Shown piece by piece: positions 29,635-39,312 of a DNA stretch of 64,000 nucleotides. Under the pieces are notes generated by a model. The model ran no database searches. It was not told the origin of the DNA and worked only from the letters and a program-made list of their open reading frames with translations. The translations under genes were made by a program, and so were the position numbers. This DNA is from Thalassospira sp. MCCC 1A03138 (GTDB lineage: Bacteria; Pseudomonadota; Alphaproteobacteria; Rhodospirillales; Thalassospiraceae), in assembly GCF_002115785.1 (NCBI RefSeq), contig NZ_JFJY01000007.1, forward strand, positions 62,001 through 126,000, read 5' to 3'. The first letter of the stretch is position 1, and each line of letters starts with the position of its first letter.

Positions 29635-29872
29635 AGGAAATCGCCGGAAAAAGCGCACCGGCTTCCGCATTTCGGGACACGAAACCTACATAAAAACGCG
29701 CAGATGCCTTTAATTGAGGGAATCTTCCCCAATATCAGGGAAATGGTATTGGCAAACTGATCGTTTGGCCGAAACCATTCTATGCAAAAGTATTATATTT
29801 TTCTGTTCCGGGATGATTTGTGGATTATCATCGGAACAGGATTACCGTGACGTTTCAGATCGAGGTTCGCTC

Positions 29873-30694
29873 ATGTCCCGCCAAGGAAGCAAAAAGCTTT
29901 TCACCGCAGAGCTCCGGCTGCTCAACAAGCTGGAAAGTATGAGTGATATCGTATCCCTGCCGTTGCCGGCCCCGTCCCCTGATGGCGATGGTGCAGTGGG
30001 CGGTGCGGATATGTCCTCACTCCATAATGCGATCGAGGACCTGAAGGTGGAACTTCTGTCCGACATCCGCATCATGATGGAAGAACAGAAGAAGCTGAAT
30101 GCGCGCGCCGATGATGATGATCAGGACGACGCCCGCAAAGAGCTTCGCATGCTCAAGACCGAAATTCGCGCACTTGCCAATTCCATTCAGGAAACCAAGC
30201 GCGAAATCGCCGCCCTCTATACCGCCCCCGATGACACCAGCGGCACGCGCCTTAACATCGTCAAGGGCGAGCTTGATTCCGTCGTCGCCGCGACCGAGGA
30301 TGCCACCGCCAACATCCTTGAAACCGTCGAAAAAATCGATGCGGTTGCCCATAATATCCGCTCTGCCGCGCCCGATGACTATACGCAGGGGCTGGCCGAC
30401 GATATCGTCGATCTGGTGGTCAAGGTGTTTGAATCGTGCAACTTCCAGGATCTGACCGGGCAGCGCATCACCAAAGTCGTCAACACCATGAAATATATCG
30501 AGGAACGCGTCACCCGCGTCATCGAAATCTGGGGCGAGGATGACTTTGGCGAGTTTGATCTGCCCGCCGACCCCAAAGGTCAGGACAATCTCGATAAAAC
30601 CGTCACCCGCGCCCCTCAGAATGTCGAGCGCGTCAGCCAGGACGAAATCGATCAGATCTTCTCGCAGGAAGAAATCGACGCCCTGTTTGATTGA
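29873..30694 (+). CDS. CheZ-like protein phosphatase with doubled C-terminal motif
   Basis: A largely helical protein of 273 residues. The CheZ active-site block is VFESCNFQDLTGQRITKVV, in which Asp193 and Gln197 match the two residues CheZ uses to dephosphorylate CheY-P. The start at 29873 (MSRQGSKKLF) follows GAGG and aligns with the second CheZ-like protein at 35.4 kb; the frame opens earlier. The C-terminus carries two abutting copies of a FliM-like CheY-binding peptide, SQDEIDQIF (255-263) and SQEEIDALF (264-272). A flexible acidic linker (about 225-250) joins them to the helical core. No chemotaxis operon surrounds it, and a CRP-type site lies upstream. Confidence 0.85.
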   Translation: MSRQGSKKLFTAELRLLNKLESMSDIVSLPLPAPSPDGDGAVGGADMSSLHNAIEDLKVELLSDIRIMMEEQKKLNARADDDDQDDARKELRMLKTEIRALANSIQETKREIAALYTAPDDTSGTRLNIVKGELDSVVAATEDATANILETVEKIDAVAHNIRSAAPDDYTQGLADDIVDLVVKVFESCNFQDLTGQRITKVVNTMKYIEERVTRVIEIWGEDDFGEFDLPADPKGQDNLDKTVTRAPQNVERVSQDEIDQIFSQEEIDALFD

Positions 30695-30731
30695 TCCGTT
30701 TATTGGCCTGGAACGTCACCAAAACACCAAA

Positions 30732-30756
30732 GCCTGCCGGAAACGGCAGGCTTTTT
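30732..30756 (+). terminator. Rho-independent terminator of the CheZ-like gene
   Basis: GCCTGCCG (30732-30739) pairs with CGGCAGGC (30744-30751) around GAAA, followed by TTTTT. The flanking A residues let it act on the opposing yqgE transcript too. Confidence 0.9.
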
Positions 30757-30782
30757 CATGTGCAGGGTTTGGTCCCGTGGCC

Positions 30783-31361
30783 TTACGCGTGGCCCGCTTC
30801 GCCCGAAAGAAGTTCCGGGGCAAAACCCAGCTTGGCAAAGGCCTGTTCCCATTTGTCTTCGCAATCAACGCCAAACAGAAGATCGGCATCGGCATCGACA
30901 TGCAGCCAGCCATTGGCAAGGATCTCGCTTTCAAGCTGCCCGCTGCGCCATCCGGCATAGCCAAGGGCCAGAATACTGCTTTTCGGGCCTTCGCCGAGCG
31001 CAATCTGTTCAAGGATATCGACCGTTGCCGTCACCGAAACACCCGGGTCGACATGCAATGTCGCCTCGTTCTCAAAATCGGTGCTGTGCAGAACAAAGCC
31101 CCGCCCGCTTTCGACCGGTCCGCCGAAATGCACCTGAATATCTTCAATCGTCGGTGCCGGGCGCGCAATGCCAAGCTGTTCAAGCAATTCCGGGAAGGTG
31201 ATGCTGTCAATCAGCCGGTTGATCACCAGCCCCATCGCCCCATCCTCGTTATGGGCACAGATATAGACCACGCTTTGCGAAAAACGCGGGTCGCGCATGC
31301 CCGGCATCGCCACAAGCAGCTTCCCTTCAAGATATTCGCCAGTGTGATCTCTAATTCCCAT
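30783..31361 (-). CDS. YqgE/AlgH family protein (UPF0301)
   Basis: A 192-residue cytoplasmic protein of the YqgE/AlgH family, function unknown. Typical blocks: LVAMPGMRDPRFSQSVVYIC near the N-terminus, GAMGLVINR, FGGPVE and a late LALGYAGWRSGQLE followed by NGWL. The ATG at 31361 with AGGA upstream is preferred; the frame continues to a TTG at 31391 ten codons further out. It converges with the CheZ-like gene at a shared terminator. Confidence 0.93.
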   Translation of the reverse strand: MGIRDHTGEYLEGKLLVAMPGMRDPRFSQSVVYICAHNEDGAMGLVINRLIDSITFPELLEQLGIARPAPTIEDIQVHFGGPVESGRGFVLHSTDFENEATLHVDPGVSVTATVDILEQIALGEGPKSSILALGYAGWRSGQLESEILANGWLHVDADADLLFGVDCEDKWEQAFAKLGFAPELLSGEAGHA

Positions 31362-31757
31362 TCCCGAACTTTTCCTGTGCTGTTCACTCAAGCCTAGCGC
31401 GATCCGTCACATATTACCATCGAAAGCCACCCTTGGCGTCGAAACGGATGAAAAATGACATTGATCAAAGACGCAACGCGCCACTGCGTTACATGTAGGT
31501 AGCCTGACACGCAATCGACAGCAACACCGGCATAAAAATATGGTGTTGAAGATCACATCGATGGGCACACTGACCGGCACACCAACCGGCACACATCCCG
31601 GTAACGCAGTCGTGCCTTGCCATGAACATCAACAGGTATTAGCCATCGCCACATGGCACAAAGCAGCCGTTTGTGCCATATCCATGAAATGGAACATCAT
31701 CGTTCCTGCCGCGCCCCGAAAGATGTAAAAAGACTTCACGACCAGAAGGAAGCCACC
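31362..31757. other. About 400 bases without a gene
   Basis: Divergent promoter region of yqgE and the DsbD-like gene. A short open frame (31407-31592, minus) has no ribosome-binding site or family pattern. ACCGGCACA is repeated at about 31574 and 31586. Nothing else is recognised. Confidence 0.5.
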
Positions 31758-33989
31758 GTGATCCGATCTTTGTTCTTAGCCCTTGGCCTTGTGATTGCGA
31801 CTATCCCCCCGTTTGGCGCGGGCGCAAGCGCGCAGACAGCGGCCAGCAACTGGGTCGACGAGGATTTTGCATCACTCCGCCTGATCAGCGCACGCGATGC
31901 CATCAATGGCCGCGATGAAATCCGTCTTGGTCTTGAATTTGAACTTAAGCCCGACTGGAAAATCTATTGGCGCAGTGCCGGGGATGCCGGTTTCCCGCCG
32001 CAACTCGACTGGGCCGGATCAACCAATATCACCGATGGTCAAATCCGCTGGCCCGCCCCGCATCGTTTTTCGATCTTTGGGCTGGAAACCTTTGGCTACA
32101 AGGATCACATCATCCTGCCGATTGATGTGCCGATCACCGATCCGGCCACGGGCGCAAAAATCAGTCTTGATGTCGATTATCTGGTCTGTAGCGACGTCTG
32201 CATCCCGGCACAGGCAAACTTCACCCTCGATATCCCCGCCAGCCTTTCGGGGGACACAAACGGCGATACAGCAGGCATCAGCCGCTTTGCCCACGATATC
32301 GAAAAATTCGCCTCCAAAGTCCCGCTTCGCGGGGACAATCTGCCGATGTCGGTCAGCGATATCTGGCAGTCGACCGCACAATCAGACGAAAATGACCAGA
32401 CCGTCCTGAATGTCGCGGTCACCGGCCTTGATCAGACCGCAATCGACCCGGTCGAAATCCTGATCGAAGGCAATCTCCGCCTTGGCTTTGGCGCGCCGGT
32501 CCCGACCGCAACCGATGACGCAACCGGCACACAGCAGTTCCGGATCCCGATCTATGGCCTGAAAGACGATCAGACCACGATTGGCGATGACGTGATCGTC
32601 ACCGTCATTGCAGGCCCCCTTGCCATCGAACAGGACCGCCAGATTGCCGCCGCGCCATCTGGCACAAGCAGCACAAGCAGCAACAGCAGCAGCAATGCGA
32701 CGTCCAGCACCAGCATCGCCACCACCAGCCTGTGGTTGCTGGGCGCACTGGCCCTTCTGGGCGGGTTTATCCTTAATTTCATGCCCTGCGTCCTGCCGGT
32801 CCTGTCGCTCAAGGTGATGTCGGCGATGAAGGCCCAAGGTTCTGCGCGCAATGCGACGCGCCGCGGCTTCCTTGCCAGTGCGGCGGGCATCATCACCTCC
32901 TTCTGGCTGATCGCGGCCGTCCTGATCGCCATCAAGCTTGCCGGTGGCACGATTGGCTGGGGCATTCAGTTCCAGCAACCCCTGTTCCTGACCGTGATGA
33001 CCATCATCGTGGCCCTGTTTGCCTTCAACATGTGGGGCCTGTTTGAAATCAATGGTCCGGCTGAACTCGGCAATGCCGCCAACGATACCATCACCGCGCG
33101 CGAACAATCCGGTCACCATCTTGGCGGTCACTTCCTGACCGGCATGTTCGCCACCCTGCTGGCAACGCCTTGCTCCGCCCCGTTCCTTGGCACGGCGGTC
33201 GGTTTCGCACTGGCCGGCAGCAGCTTTGACATCTTCTGGATATTCACCCTGCTGGGCATCGGGCTTGCCATTCCTTATCTGGCGATTGCCGCCCGGCCCG
33301 AAATCGCCCGTCTTCTGCCCAAACCCGGTCGCTGGATGGGCTTTGTCAAAGGCATTCTGGGCGTGGCCCTTGCTGGTACCGCCATCTGGTTGCTGTCGGT
33401 TCTGGCCGTTCAGATCGGGATGGCCGGGGCGATTGCGGTTGGCATCGCCCTTGTCATGGCCGGTATTCTTTTGTTTGCCCGCCATCGCACGACGGTGCAG
33501 AAACGCAAATATGTCTTTACCGCACTCGCCACCCTTGGCGTGCTGGCCGCCCTGTTCGCACCGGGCTTTTCCAAGGCCCCGATCCAAAACACCGCATCAG
33601 GCCGCACCGGCACCGAAACCCTGCCGTGGCGGCCCTTCGCCCCGGATGAAATCGCCCGCCATGTTGCCGATGGCAAAACCGTGCTGGTCGATATTACCGC
33701 CGAATGGTGCGTGACCTGTCAGGTCAATAAAAAGCTGGTCCTTGAAACCGATGACATCGCAAAGGCACTCAGCGCTGATGATGTGGTCCTGATGCAGGGC
33801 GACTGGACCCGTCCCGACCCGGTAATTTCGCAATATCTGGCAGGGTATGGCCGCTATGGCATTCCGTTCAATGCCGTATTCGGGCCAAAGGCACCAGATG
33901 GCATTTTGCTGTCCGAACTGCTCGGCAAACAGGAAGTTCTTGATGCTATCGCCCGTGCATCGGGCGGTACCGACCTTGTGAAAAAGTGA
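31758..33989 (+). CDS. DsbD/ScsB-type thiol:disulfide interchange protein
   Basis: A membrane protein of 743 residues that carries reducing power from cytoplasmic thioredoxin to the periplasm. Order: signal peptide (about 1-26, ending in ASAQ); periplasmic alpha domain with Cys144 and Cys148 in CSDVCIPAQ; a Ser/Thr-rich linker (about 300-325); an eight-helix membrane domain with Cys344 (MPCVLPVLSLK) and Cys472 (TPCSAPFLG); and a C-terminal thioredoxin domain with WCVTC (Cys651, Cys654). The GTG at 31758 is chosen because AGAAGGA precedes it and a signal peptide follows. The alpha domain is of the suppressor-of-copper-sensitivity type, so substrates may include copper-stress proteins. A peroxiredoxin gene follows. 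Confidence 0.93.
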   Translation: MIRSLFLALGLVIATIPPFGAGASAQTAASNWVDEDFASLRLISARDAINGRDEIRLGLEFELKPDWKIYWRSAGDAGFPPQLDWAGSTNITDGQIRWPAPHRFSIFGLETFGYKDHIILPIDVPITDPATGAKISLDVDYLVCSDVCIPAQANFTLDIPASLSGDTNGDTAGISRFAHDIEKFASKVPLRGDNLPMSVSDIWQSTAQSDENDQTVLNVAVTGLDQTAIDPVEILIEGNLRLGFGAPVPTATDDATGTQQFRIPIYGLKDDQTTIGDDVIVTVIAGPLAIEQDRQIAAAPSGTSSTSSNSSSNATSSTSIATTSLWLLGALALLGGFILNFMPCVLPVLSLKVMSAMKAQGSARNATRRGFLASAAGIITSFWLIAAVLIAIKLAGGTIGWGIQFQQPLFLTVMTIIVALFAFNMWGLFEINGPAELGNAANDTITAREQSGHHLGGHFLTGMFATLLATPCSAPFLGTAVGFALAGSSFDIFWIFTLLGIGLAIPYLAIAARPEIARLLPKPGRWMGFVKGILGVALAGTAIWLLSVLAVQIGMAGAIAVGIALVMAGILLFARHRTTVQKRKYVFTALATLGVLAALFAPGFSKAPIQNTASGRTGTETLPWRPFAPDEIARHVADGKTVLVDITAEWCVTCQVNKKLVLETDDIAKALSADDVVLMQGDWTRPDPVISQYLAGYGRYGIPFNAVFGPKAPDGILLSELLGKQEVLDAIARASGGTDLVKK

Positions 33990-34158
33990 TGTGATGCACA
34001 TCTTTGCGGGATCACGATAAACCGTGACAAAGATTTGAAACCATCAAAACCCCAACGGATATGATTGAAGATCAACCCGTTTTGCTGTTTGATGGCGACA
34101 TCGAAATCACCAGAACAAGGGCGGCAATCAAGCCCCCCGCATGACGGAGAAAACCCCA

Positions 34159-34641
34159 ATGACCATCGAAGTCGGCAGCGAACTTCCCGAAGTTACCCTT
34201 TTCCGCGCCACCGCCGACGGCCCCGAAGCCGTCAACACGAAGGAATTTTTCGCCGGTCGCAAGGTCGTCGTCTTTGCCGTTCCCGGTGCCTTCACCCCGA
34301 CCTGCTCTGCCAAACATCTGCCGGGCTTTGTTGCCAATGCTGATGCCATCAAGGCAAAGGGTGTTGATGAAATCGTCTGCCTGGCATCGAACGATGCCTT
34401 TGTTCTCAATGCCTGGGCAAAGGCCGAAAATGCCGGTGAAAACATCACCATGTTGTCCGATGGCGATCTCGCCTTCGTCAGCAAGACCGGCCTTGAACTG
34501 GACCTGACCGGTCGCGGCCTTGGCAAACGCGCCAACCGCTTTGCAATGATTGTCGATAACGGCAAAGTCACCGATCTTGCCGTCGAAGCACCGGGCGCGT
34601 TTGAAGTTTCAAATGCCGAAACCGTGCTTGGCAAACTCTAA
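34159..34641 (+). CDS. Peroxiredoxin (Prx5 type)
   Basis: Thiol peroxidase of 160 residues. The peroxidatic Cys49 sits in PGAFTPTCS, the Prx5 signature, followed by HLPGF and VCLASNDAFVLNAW. A late GLGKRANRFAMIVDNG fits the AhpC/TSA-like Prx5 core. Such enzymes reduce hydrogen and alkyl peroxides using glutathione or thioredoxin. The ATG at 34159 is chosen because GGAG precedes it, rather than the ATG at 34141 without one. It lies 169 bases after the DsbD-like gene; a shared redox role is possible but they may be separate transcripts. Confidence 0.93.
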   Translation: MTIEVGSELPEVTLFRATADGPEAVNTKEFFAGRKVVVFAVPGAFTPTCSAKHLPGFVANADAIKAKGVDEIVCLASNDAFVLNAWAKAENAGENITMLSDGDLAFVSKTGLELDLTGRGLGKRANRFAMIVDNGKVTDLAVEAPGAFEVSNAETVLGKL

Positions 34642-34663
34642 GCCCGAAACACCTGCAAAAAGC

Positions 34664-34694
34664 AAAAAGCTCCGCCTGATACGCGGAGCTTTTT
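34664..34694. terminator. Bidirectional Rho-independent terminator
   Basis: A 12-bp stem (34664-34675 with 34683-34694), A-rich on one side and T-rich on the other, between the peroxiredoxin gene and the convergent hypothetical gene. Confidence 0.9.
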
Positions 34695-34737
34695 TCTTTT
34701 GATGCCGTATCCTTGGAGTCTCTCCTGGGATTTGTTC

Positions 34738-35142
34738 CTAACGCGGAAGCAAAACCGGGATCGGTTCTGACCGGCTGTCAAAATCGCATTCAAAAGTCGG
34801 GTCGGTGTGTTTGGCAATGAAATGCACCACACCTTCGCGGAAATCTTCCTTGATCGGCGACCAGCTCATGAAAACACCGCCGCGATTGTCATATTCGCGA
34901 ATGTCACGGTCATGGGACAGTTCAACAAAACTGTGCCCCAGATCTTCGGTGGCCCCGGCGACAAGCCATGACGGTTTGATCCCGCCATGCCAAAGCAGAT
35001 ACACACCGCCAACATTGTCAAGTTTCAGCTCGCTGAAATCATCGATCATGAACAGGCGATAATACTCGCCACGCGGGCTTTTCCGCCATTTGATATCTTG
35101 TGCCTTTGGCTGGCGCAAAGTGCCAAGCGACCAGAATCCCAT
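34738..35142 (-). CDS. Conserved-looking hypothetical protein
   Basis: A 134-residue soluble protein I do not recognise. The ATG at 35142 has a strong ribosome-binding site (TTGGAGGATGAA). The middle reads GGVYLLWHGGIKPSWLVAG, then DLGHSFVELSHDRDI, and ends with SPIKEDFREGVVHFIAKHTDP and a short FEC segment. The spaced G-VY, G, L pattern faintly recalls GIY-YIG nucleases, but the catalytic Arg and Glu arrangement is not evident, so that name is not given. It lies between a peroxiredoxin and a CheZ-like gene and has no obvious partner. Confidence 0.75.
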   Translation of the reverse strand: MGFWSLGTLRQPKAQDIKWRKSPRGEYYRLFMIDDFSELKLDNVGGVYLLWHGGIKPSWLVAGATEDLGHSFVELSHDRDIREYDNRGGVFMSWSPIKEDFREGVVHFIAKHTDPTFECDFDSRSEPIPVLLPR

Positions 35143-35352
35143 TTCATCCTCCAAGCGCACCAAAACGCGCGCAACTGCCCGTCACACGCATCCCAACGCT
35201 GCTTTTGTTTTTATGAATTCCACTATATCGGAAAACCGTAAACTTTTGGTTGACCGATTACAAATCGCGATATCGCAAAATCCTGTTCTTAAACAAGACT
35301 TATTCTGGGTTTCAACCCTGAATATAAGATCATCACCCCGATTTGGAAATAC

Positions 35353-36258
35353 TCAGTCAAACAATTTGTCGATGTCGTCCTGACTGATCCCCTCGCCTTC
35401 CAACTGCGGACCGTTCAGAAGATCGTCATCTTCGTTCTTCGGCGTTCCGTCATCATTTTCGGGAACCGGCAGATCGGTAAAGGCATCCTCGCCCCAGATC
35501 AGGATCATGTTGTGAACACGTTCCTCGACGAATTCAAGGGTCCGAACCACCTTGTTGATACGCTGGCCGGTGATGTCCTGGAAGTTACAGGACTCGAAAA
35601 CTTTGGTGACCAGAAACGCGATCTGTTCGACATGTTCGGCGACAAAGTCGTTCGGTGCCGAATTTTTAAGCGTCATCGCCAGATCGTCGATCTGTTCGGC
35701 GGATTCAAGGATCGTATGCGTTGCCATTTCCGTATCCTTGATGATCGCATCAAGTTCGGTGGTCGCACTGACAAGGCGGTCATCCTCGGCCTTCGGATGA
35801 CGCAGCGACGCGATCTGCATCTTCGCCTTGTGAATATGTTCGTTCATTTCCTCGATCTGCTTGCGGATCAGTTCGAGGTCGTCTTTGTCCGGTTCCGACG
35901 CACCCGGACGACTGCTATGGGTAAAATTGCTGCTGACCGGATCGGGCAATACATCCATCGCATCGCCATCCGATGCCGGTGCGATATGGGCGGCATCAAC
36001 ACCGCCCCCGGCACGCACCGCATCGCGAAGCTGCGCGACTTCCGACCTCAGGGCACGAATTTCATCAAGTACAGCCTGATTGATCCCGGATGCCTCAACC
36101 GTCGCGACCGGTTTCGGCGCTGGCAATGGCGCACCTGCCCCCATACCGGTTTCAAGCGTCGGATCGAAAAAGGAATCCGACCAATCTTCGACCACACCAC
36201 CCGAACGTTCTTTTAAACGGCGTTCTGCGGTGAAAACCTTCTGCACGCGACGTGTCAT
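35353..36258 (-). CDS. Second CheZ-like protein phosphatase
   Basis: A 301-residue helical protein with the same CheZ block as the gene at 29.9 kb: VFESCNFQDITGQRINKVV, with Asp228 and Gln232 as the likely catalytic pair. Both proteins also share an N-terminal motif (VQKVFTAERRLKE here, KKLFTAELRLLNK there). The C-terminus has a single FliM-like peptide, SQDDIDKLF (292-300), after an acidic linker. The ATG at 36258 is used; GGAGG lies 13 bases upstream, rather far, so a start further in or a TTG closer to it cannot be excluded. The two genes look like paralogues with distinct targets or affinities. Confidence 0.83.
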   Translation of the reverse strand: MTRRVQKVFTAERRLKERSGGVVEDWSDSFFDPTLETGMGAGAPLPAPKPVATVEASGINQAVLDEIRALRSEVAQLRDAVRAGGGVDAAHIAPASDGDAMDVLPDPVSSNFTHSSRPGASEPDKDDLELIRKQIEEMNEHIHKAKMQIASLRHPKAEDDRLVSATTELDAIIKDTEMATHTILESAEQIDDLAMTLKNSAPNDFVAEHVEQIAFLVTKVFESCNFQDITGQRINKVVRTLEFVEERVHNMILIWGEDAFTDLPVPENDDGTPKNEDDDLLNGPQLEGEGISQDDIDKLFD

Positions 36259-36401
36259 GGCTGACTTCAATCCTCCGGCAACGGGCTTGACCCGATCCCT
36301 GTTCCCCCGATCACCCACCCCCGTGGTCAGATGATCACATTAAAACGAGTATAAGGGTCCAGATTGCTACAAGTCCAATGGGTTTCAAGAACAAGCCTTT
36401 G

Positions 36402-36433
36402 AAAAAGAACACCCCGGCCAAATGACCGGGGTG
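36402..36433 (-). terminator. Rho-independent terminator of the gcv operon
   Basis: CACCCCGG (36410-36417) pairs with CCGGGGTG (36426-36433). On the minus strand the stem is followed by a T-rich tract (36406-36402), directly after the gcvPB stop. Confidence 0.8.
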
Positions 36434-36460
36434 CGCAAAAAGGTTATGTTGCGTTGCAAA

Positions 36461-37957
36461 TCAAGCAGTTTCAGGCATCCAGCGCAGAACCGGCTTTCTT
36501 GCCGCTGCCGTTTCGTCAAGACGACGACGCGGCGTCAGATACGGCGCATTTTTAAAGAATTCCGCATCCCCCGACTCCGCCTTGGCCACCAATGCCAGCA
36601 CCGCATCGCAGAACTGGTCAATCGATTCCTTGGTTTCGGTTTCCGTCGGCTCGATCAAAAGCGCGCCATGCACCACCAGCGGGAAATACATGGTCATCGG
36701 GTGGAAGCCCTCATCGATGATCGCCTTCGCCAGATCCAGCGTCGAAACACCGGTATCTTTCAGGAAATCATCGTCAAACAGCGCTTCATGCATGCAATAG
36801 CCGGGGAATGCCACGCTCAGCTTGTCTTTCAGACGCGCCAGCAGATAGTTGGCATTCAGCACCGCATCGCCCGACGCCTGACGCAATCCGTCCGCGCCAT
36901 GGCTTTTCATATAAGACAGCGCACGAATGAACATGCCCATCTGGCCATGGAAGCCCTTCAGACGACCGAAAGGCTTGTTACCATCCTTCTCGTCTGCGGT
37001 TTCCACCAGATGGAATTTCTCGCCCTTGCGCACGACATAGGGGATCGGTGCAAACGGGGCCAGTGCGTCGGAAAACACAACCGGACCCGAACCCGGTCCA
37101 CCGCCGCCATGCGGGGTCGAAAAGGTCTTGTGCAGGTTGATATGCATCGCATCAATGCCAAGATCGGCCGGGCGAACCCGTCCGACAATCGCGTTGAAGT
37201 TCGCTCCGTCGCAATAGAAATACCCACCGGCCGCATGGACCAGATCGGCAATCTTGCGAACGTCGCGTTCAAACAGACCACACGTATTCGGGTTGGTCAG
37301 CATGATACCCGCCACATCGTCGCCAAGCTTGGCTTCAAACGCCGCAAGGTCCACACGGCCATCTTCGGTGGCCGGGATCGAATCAACCGTGAAACCGCAT
37401 GCCGCGGCCGTTGCCGGGTTGGTCCCGTGTGCTGATTCCGGCACCAGAACACGACGACGGTTTTCACCGCGCGCATCAAGGGCCGCACGGATCGCCATCA
37501 TACCGCAAAGCTCGCCCTGTGCGCCGGCTGCCGGCGACATGGAAACGGCGGGCATCCCGGTCAGAACCAGCAGCCAGTGCGCACAACTGTCAATCAGTTC
37601 AAGCGCCCCCTGAACCGTGCTTTCGGGCTGCATCGGATGCAGGTCGGCAAGACCGGGCATCCGCGCAACCTTTTCGTTCAGGCGCGGGTTGTGTTTCATC
37701 GTGCACGAACCCAGCGGGAAGAAGCCGGAATCAATGCCAAAGTTTTTCTGCGACAGGCGCGTGAAATGACGCACCACCTGCGGCTCGGACAGGCCCGGCA
37801 AACCAACATCACTATCGCGATCAAGGCCGCCAAGGCGTGATTTGATGCCCGCTGGCTTCGGAAGGTCAACACCGGTACGACCCGGTTCGCCCTGTTCGAA
37901 AATCAGCTTTTCCTCAAGAACGAGGCCGCGGTTACCGGTATGGGTCGTAAAGCTCAT
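36461..37957 (-). CDS. gcvPB: Glycine dehydrogenase (decarboxylating) subunit 2
   Basis: C-terminal half of the P protein of the glycine cleavage system, encoded separately as in many alphaproteobacteria and Gram-positives. It has 498 residues and holds the pyridoxal-phosphate lysine in [17 protein letters not shown]. Also visible are [14 protein letters not shown] and [15 protein letters not shown]. With GcvPA it decarboxylates glycine and passes aminomethyl to the lipoyl arm of GcvH. Its ATG overlaps the gcvPA stop by four bases. It is the last gene of the operon. Confidence 0.97.
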   Translation of the reverse strand: MSFTTHTGNRGLVLEEKLIFEQGEPGRTGVDLPKPAGIKSRLGGLDRDSDVGLPGLSEPQVVRHFTRLSQKNFGIDSGFFPLGSCTMKHNPRLNEKVARMPGLADLHPMQPESTVQGALELIDSCAHWLLVLTGMPAVSMSPAAGAQGELCGMMAIRAALDARGENRRRVLVPESAHGTNPATAAACGFTVDSIPATEDGRVDLAAFEAKLGDDVAGIMLTNPNTCGLFERDVRKIADLVHAAGGYFYCDGANFNAIVGRVRPADLGIDAMHINLHKTFSTPHGGGGPGSGPVVFSDALAPFAPIPYVVRKGEKFHLVETADEKDGNKPFGRLKGFHGQMGMFIRALSYMKSHGADGLRQASGDAVLNANYLLARLKDKLSVAFPGYCMHEALFDDDFLKDTGVSTLDLAKAIIDEGFHPMTMYFPLVVHGALLIEPTETETKESIDQFCDAVLALVAKAESGDAEFFKNAPYLTPRRRLDETAAARKPVLRWMPETA

Positions 37958-39309
37958 GCCAGCACCTCCTTCAATGCAGACGCAAGGTCCGCGATGTCTT
38001 CGTCGGTGTTGGTTTCGGTCGCCGCCACCAGCATGTAATGGTCCAGATCGTCACGGTTCGGATACAGGCGCGACAACGGAACCCCACCAAGGATACCCTT
38101 GGCAACCAGTGCCTCGACCACCTCGGCTGCCGGTTTGGCAAGCTTGACGGTGAACTCGTTAAAGAAGCTGTCATTGACCACTTCCGCACCCGGTACCGCA
38201 TCAATCGCATCGGCGGTCTTGCACGCGGTTTCATGGTTAAGCGTTGCCACACCACGATACCCGTCCTCACCCAGAAGGCTCATATGCACCGTAAAGGCCA
38301 ACGAACACAGACCGGAATTGGTGCAGATGTTCGATGTCGCCTTTTCGCGGCGGATATGCTGTTCACGCGTCGAAAGTGTTAGAACAAAACCGCGCTTGCC
38401 GTCCTGATCGACAGTTTCACCACACAGGCGACCGGGCATCTGGCGTACCAGTTTGCTGGTCGTGGCAAACAGACCAACATATGGCCCGCCATAGTTCAGG
38501 TTGTTACCAATCGACTGGCCTTCGCCGCAGACGATATCCGCGCCAAAGCTGCCCGGTGATTTGACCGCGCCAAACGCCATCGCCTCGGTAAAGACCACGA
38601 TCAGAAGCGCACCCTTGGCATGGCACGCATCCGCCAGCTTCGTGTGGTCCTGAATACGGCCAAACACGTCCGGATACTGAACAACCACGCAGGCGGTCTG
38701 ATCATCGATCAGATCATCCAGCTCGTCGGCGGTTGCCTGCTTTTCCGGGTGCCCGTCGCGACCGGCAACTTCGGTATCGCTATACTGGCAATAGGTTTCC
38801 GTGACTTCACGGTAATGCGGATGCAGACCACCCGACAGAACCGCTTTCTTGCGCCGCGTTGCGCGGCACGCCATCAGAACGGCTTCCGCGCACGACGTTG
38901 CCCCGTCCCACATCGATGCGTTGGCCACATCCATGCCGGTGATCGATGCCACCTGGGTCTGGAATTCGAACAGATACTGCAACGTACCCTGCGCGATTTC
39001 CGGCTGATAGGGGGTATAGGCCGTCAGGAATTCACCGCGCTGGATGATGTAATCGACCGTCGCTGGAACATGGTGGCGATACGCCCCCGCACCCAGGAAG
39101 CTCGGCACGCTGGCCGTGCCCATGTTTTTGGCGGCCAGTTTCGCCATGTCGCGTTCGACCTGCAATTCGCCCAGATGATGGGGCAGATCGACCGGCTCGG
39201 ACAGCAGCGCGCCTTCGGGCACGTCGCTATATAATTCATCAACGGACTTTGCCCCGATGGTTTCAAGCATCGAGACGCGATCCGCCTTGGTTAGCGGAAG
39301 ATAACGCAT
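37954..39309 (-). CDS. gcvPA: Glycine dehydrogenase (decarboxylating) subunit 1
   Basis: N-terminal half of the glycine cleavage P protein, 451 residues. Typical features are the N-terminus [36 protein letters not shown] and [19 protein letters not shown]. It pairs with GcvPB to form the heterotetrameric decarboxylase. It starts three bases after the gcvH stop and overlaps gcvPB, so translation is tightly coupled. Confidence 0.97.
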   Translation of the reverse strand: MRYLPLTKADRVSMLETIGAKSVDELYSDVPEGALLSEPVDLPHHLGELQVERDMAKLAAKNMGTASVPSFLGAGAYRHHVPATVDYIIQRGEFLTAYTPYQPEIAQGTLQYLFEFQTQVASITGMDVANASMWDGATSCAEAVLMACRATRRKKAVLSGGLHPHYREVTETYCQYSDTEVAGRDGHPEKQATADELDDLIDDQTACVVVQYPDVFGRIQDHTKLADACHAKGALLIVVFTEAMAFGAVKSPGSFGADIVCGEGQSIGNNLNYGGPYVGLFATTSKLVRQMPGRLCGETVDQDGKRGFVLTLSTREQHIRREKATSNICTNSGLCSLAFTVHMSLLGEDGYRGVATLNHETACKTADAIDAVPGAEVVNDSFFNEFTVKLAKPAAEVVEALVAKGILGGVPLSRLYPNRDDLDHYMLVAATETNTDEDIADLASALKEVLA

Positions 39310-39312
39310 ATC

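Larger units (their letters stand above)
28930..29872. other. 943-base non-coding region between ctaC and a CheZ-like gene
   Basis: No convincing gene here; the one sizeable open frame (29283-29693, plus) lacks a ribosome-binding site and any protein-like pattern. It holds the divergent promoters of ctaC and the CheZ-like gene, three sites listed separately, a 7-bp dyad CGAAATC/GATTTCG (29440-29459), and AT-rich stretches around 29160-29260 and 29740-29830. Confidence 0.6.

Noticed and set aside
29283-29693. 136-residue open frame in the ctaC-CheZ gap
   Set aside because: No ribosome-binding site and no protein-like pattern; contains dyads that look regulatory.
32382-33587. 401-residue minus-strand open frame opposite the DsbD-like gene
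   Set aside because: Shadow frame with repetitive Gly/Gln/Asp content and no motif.
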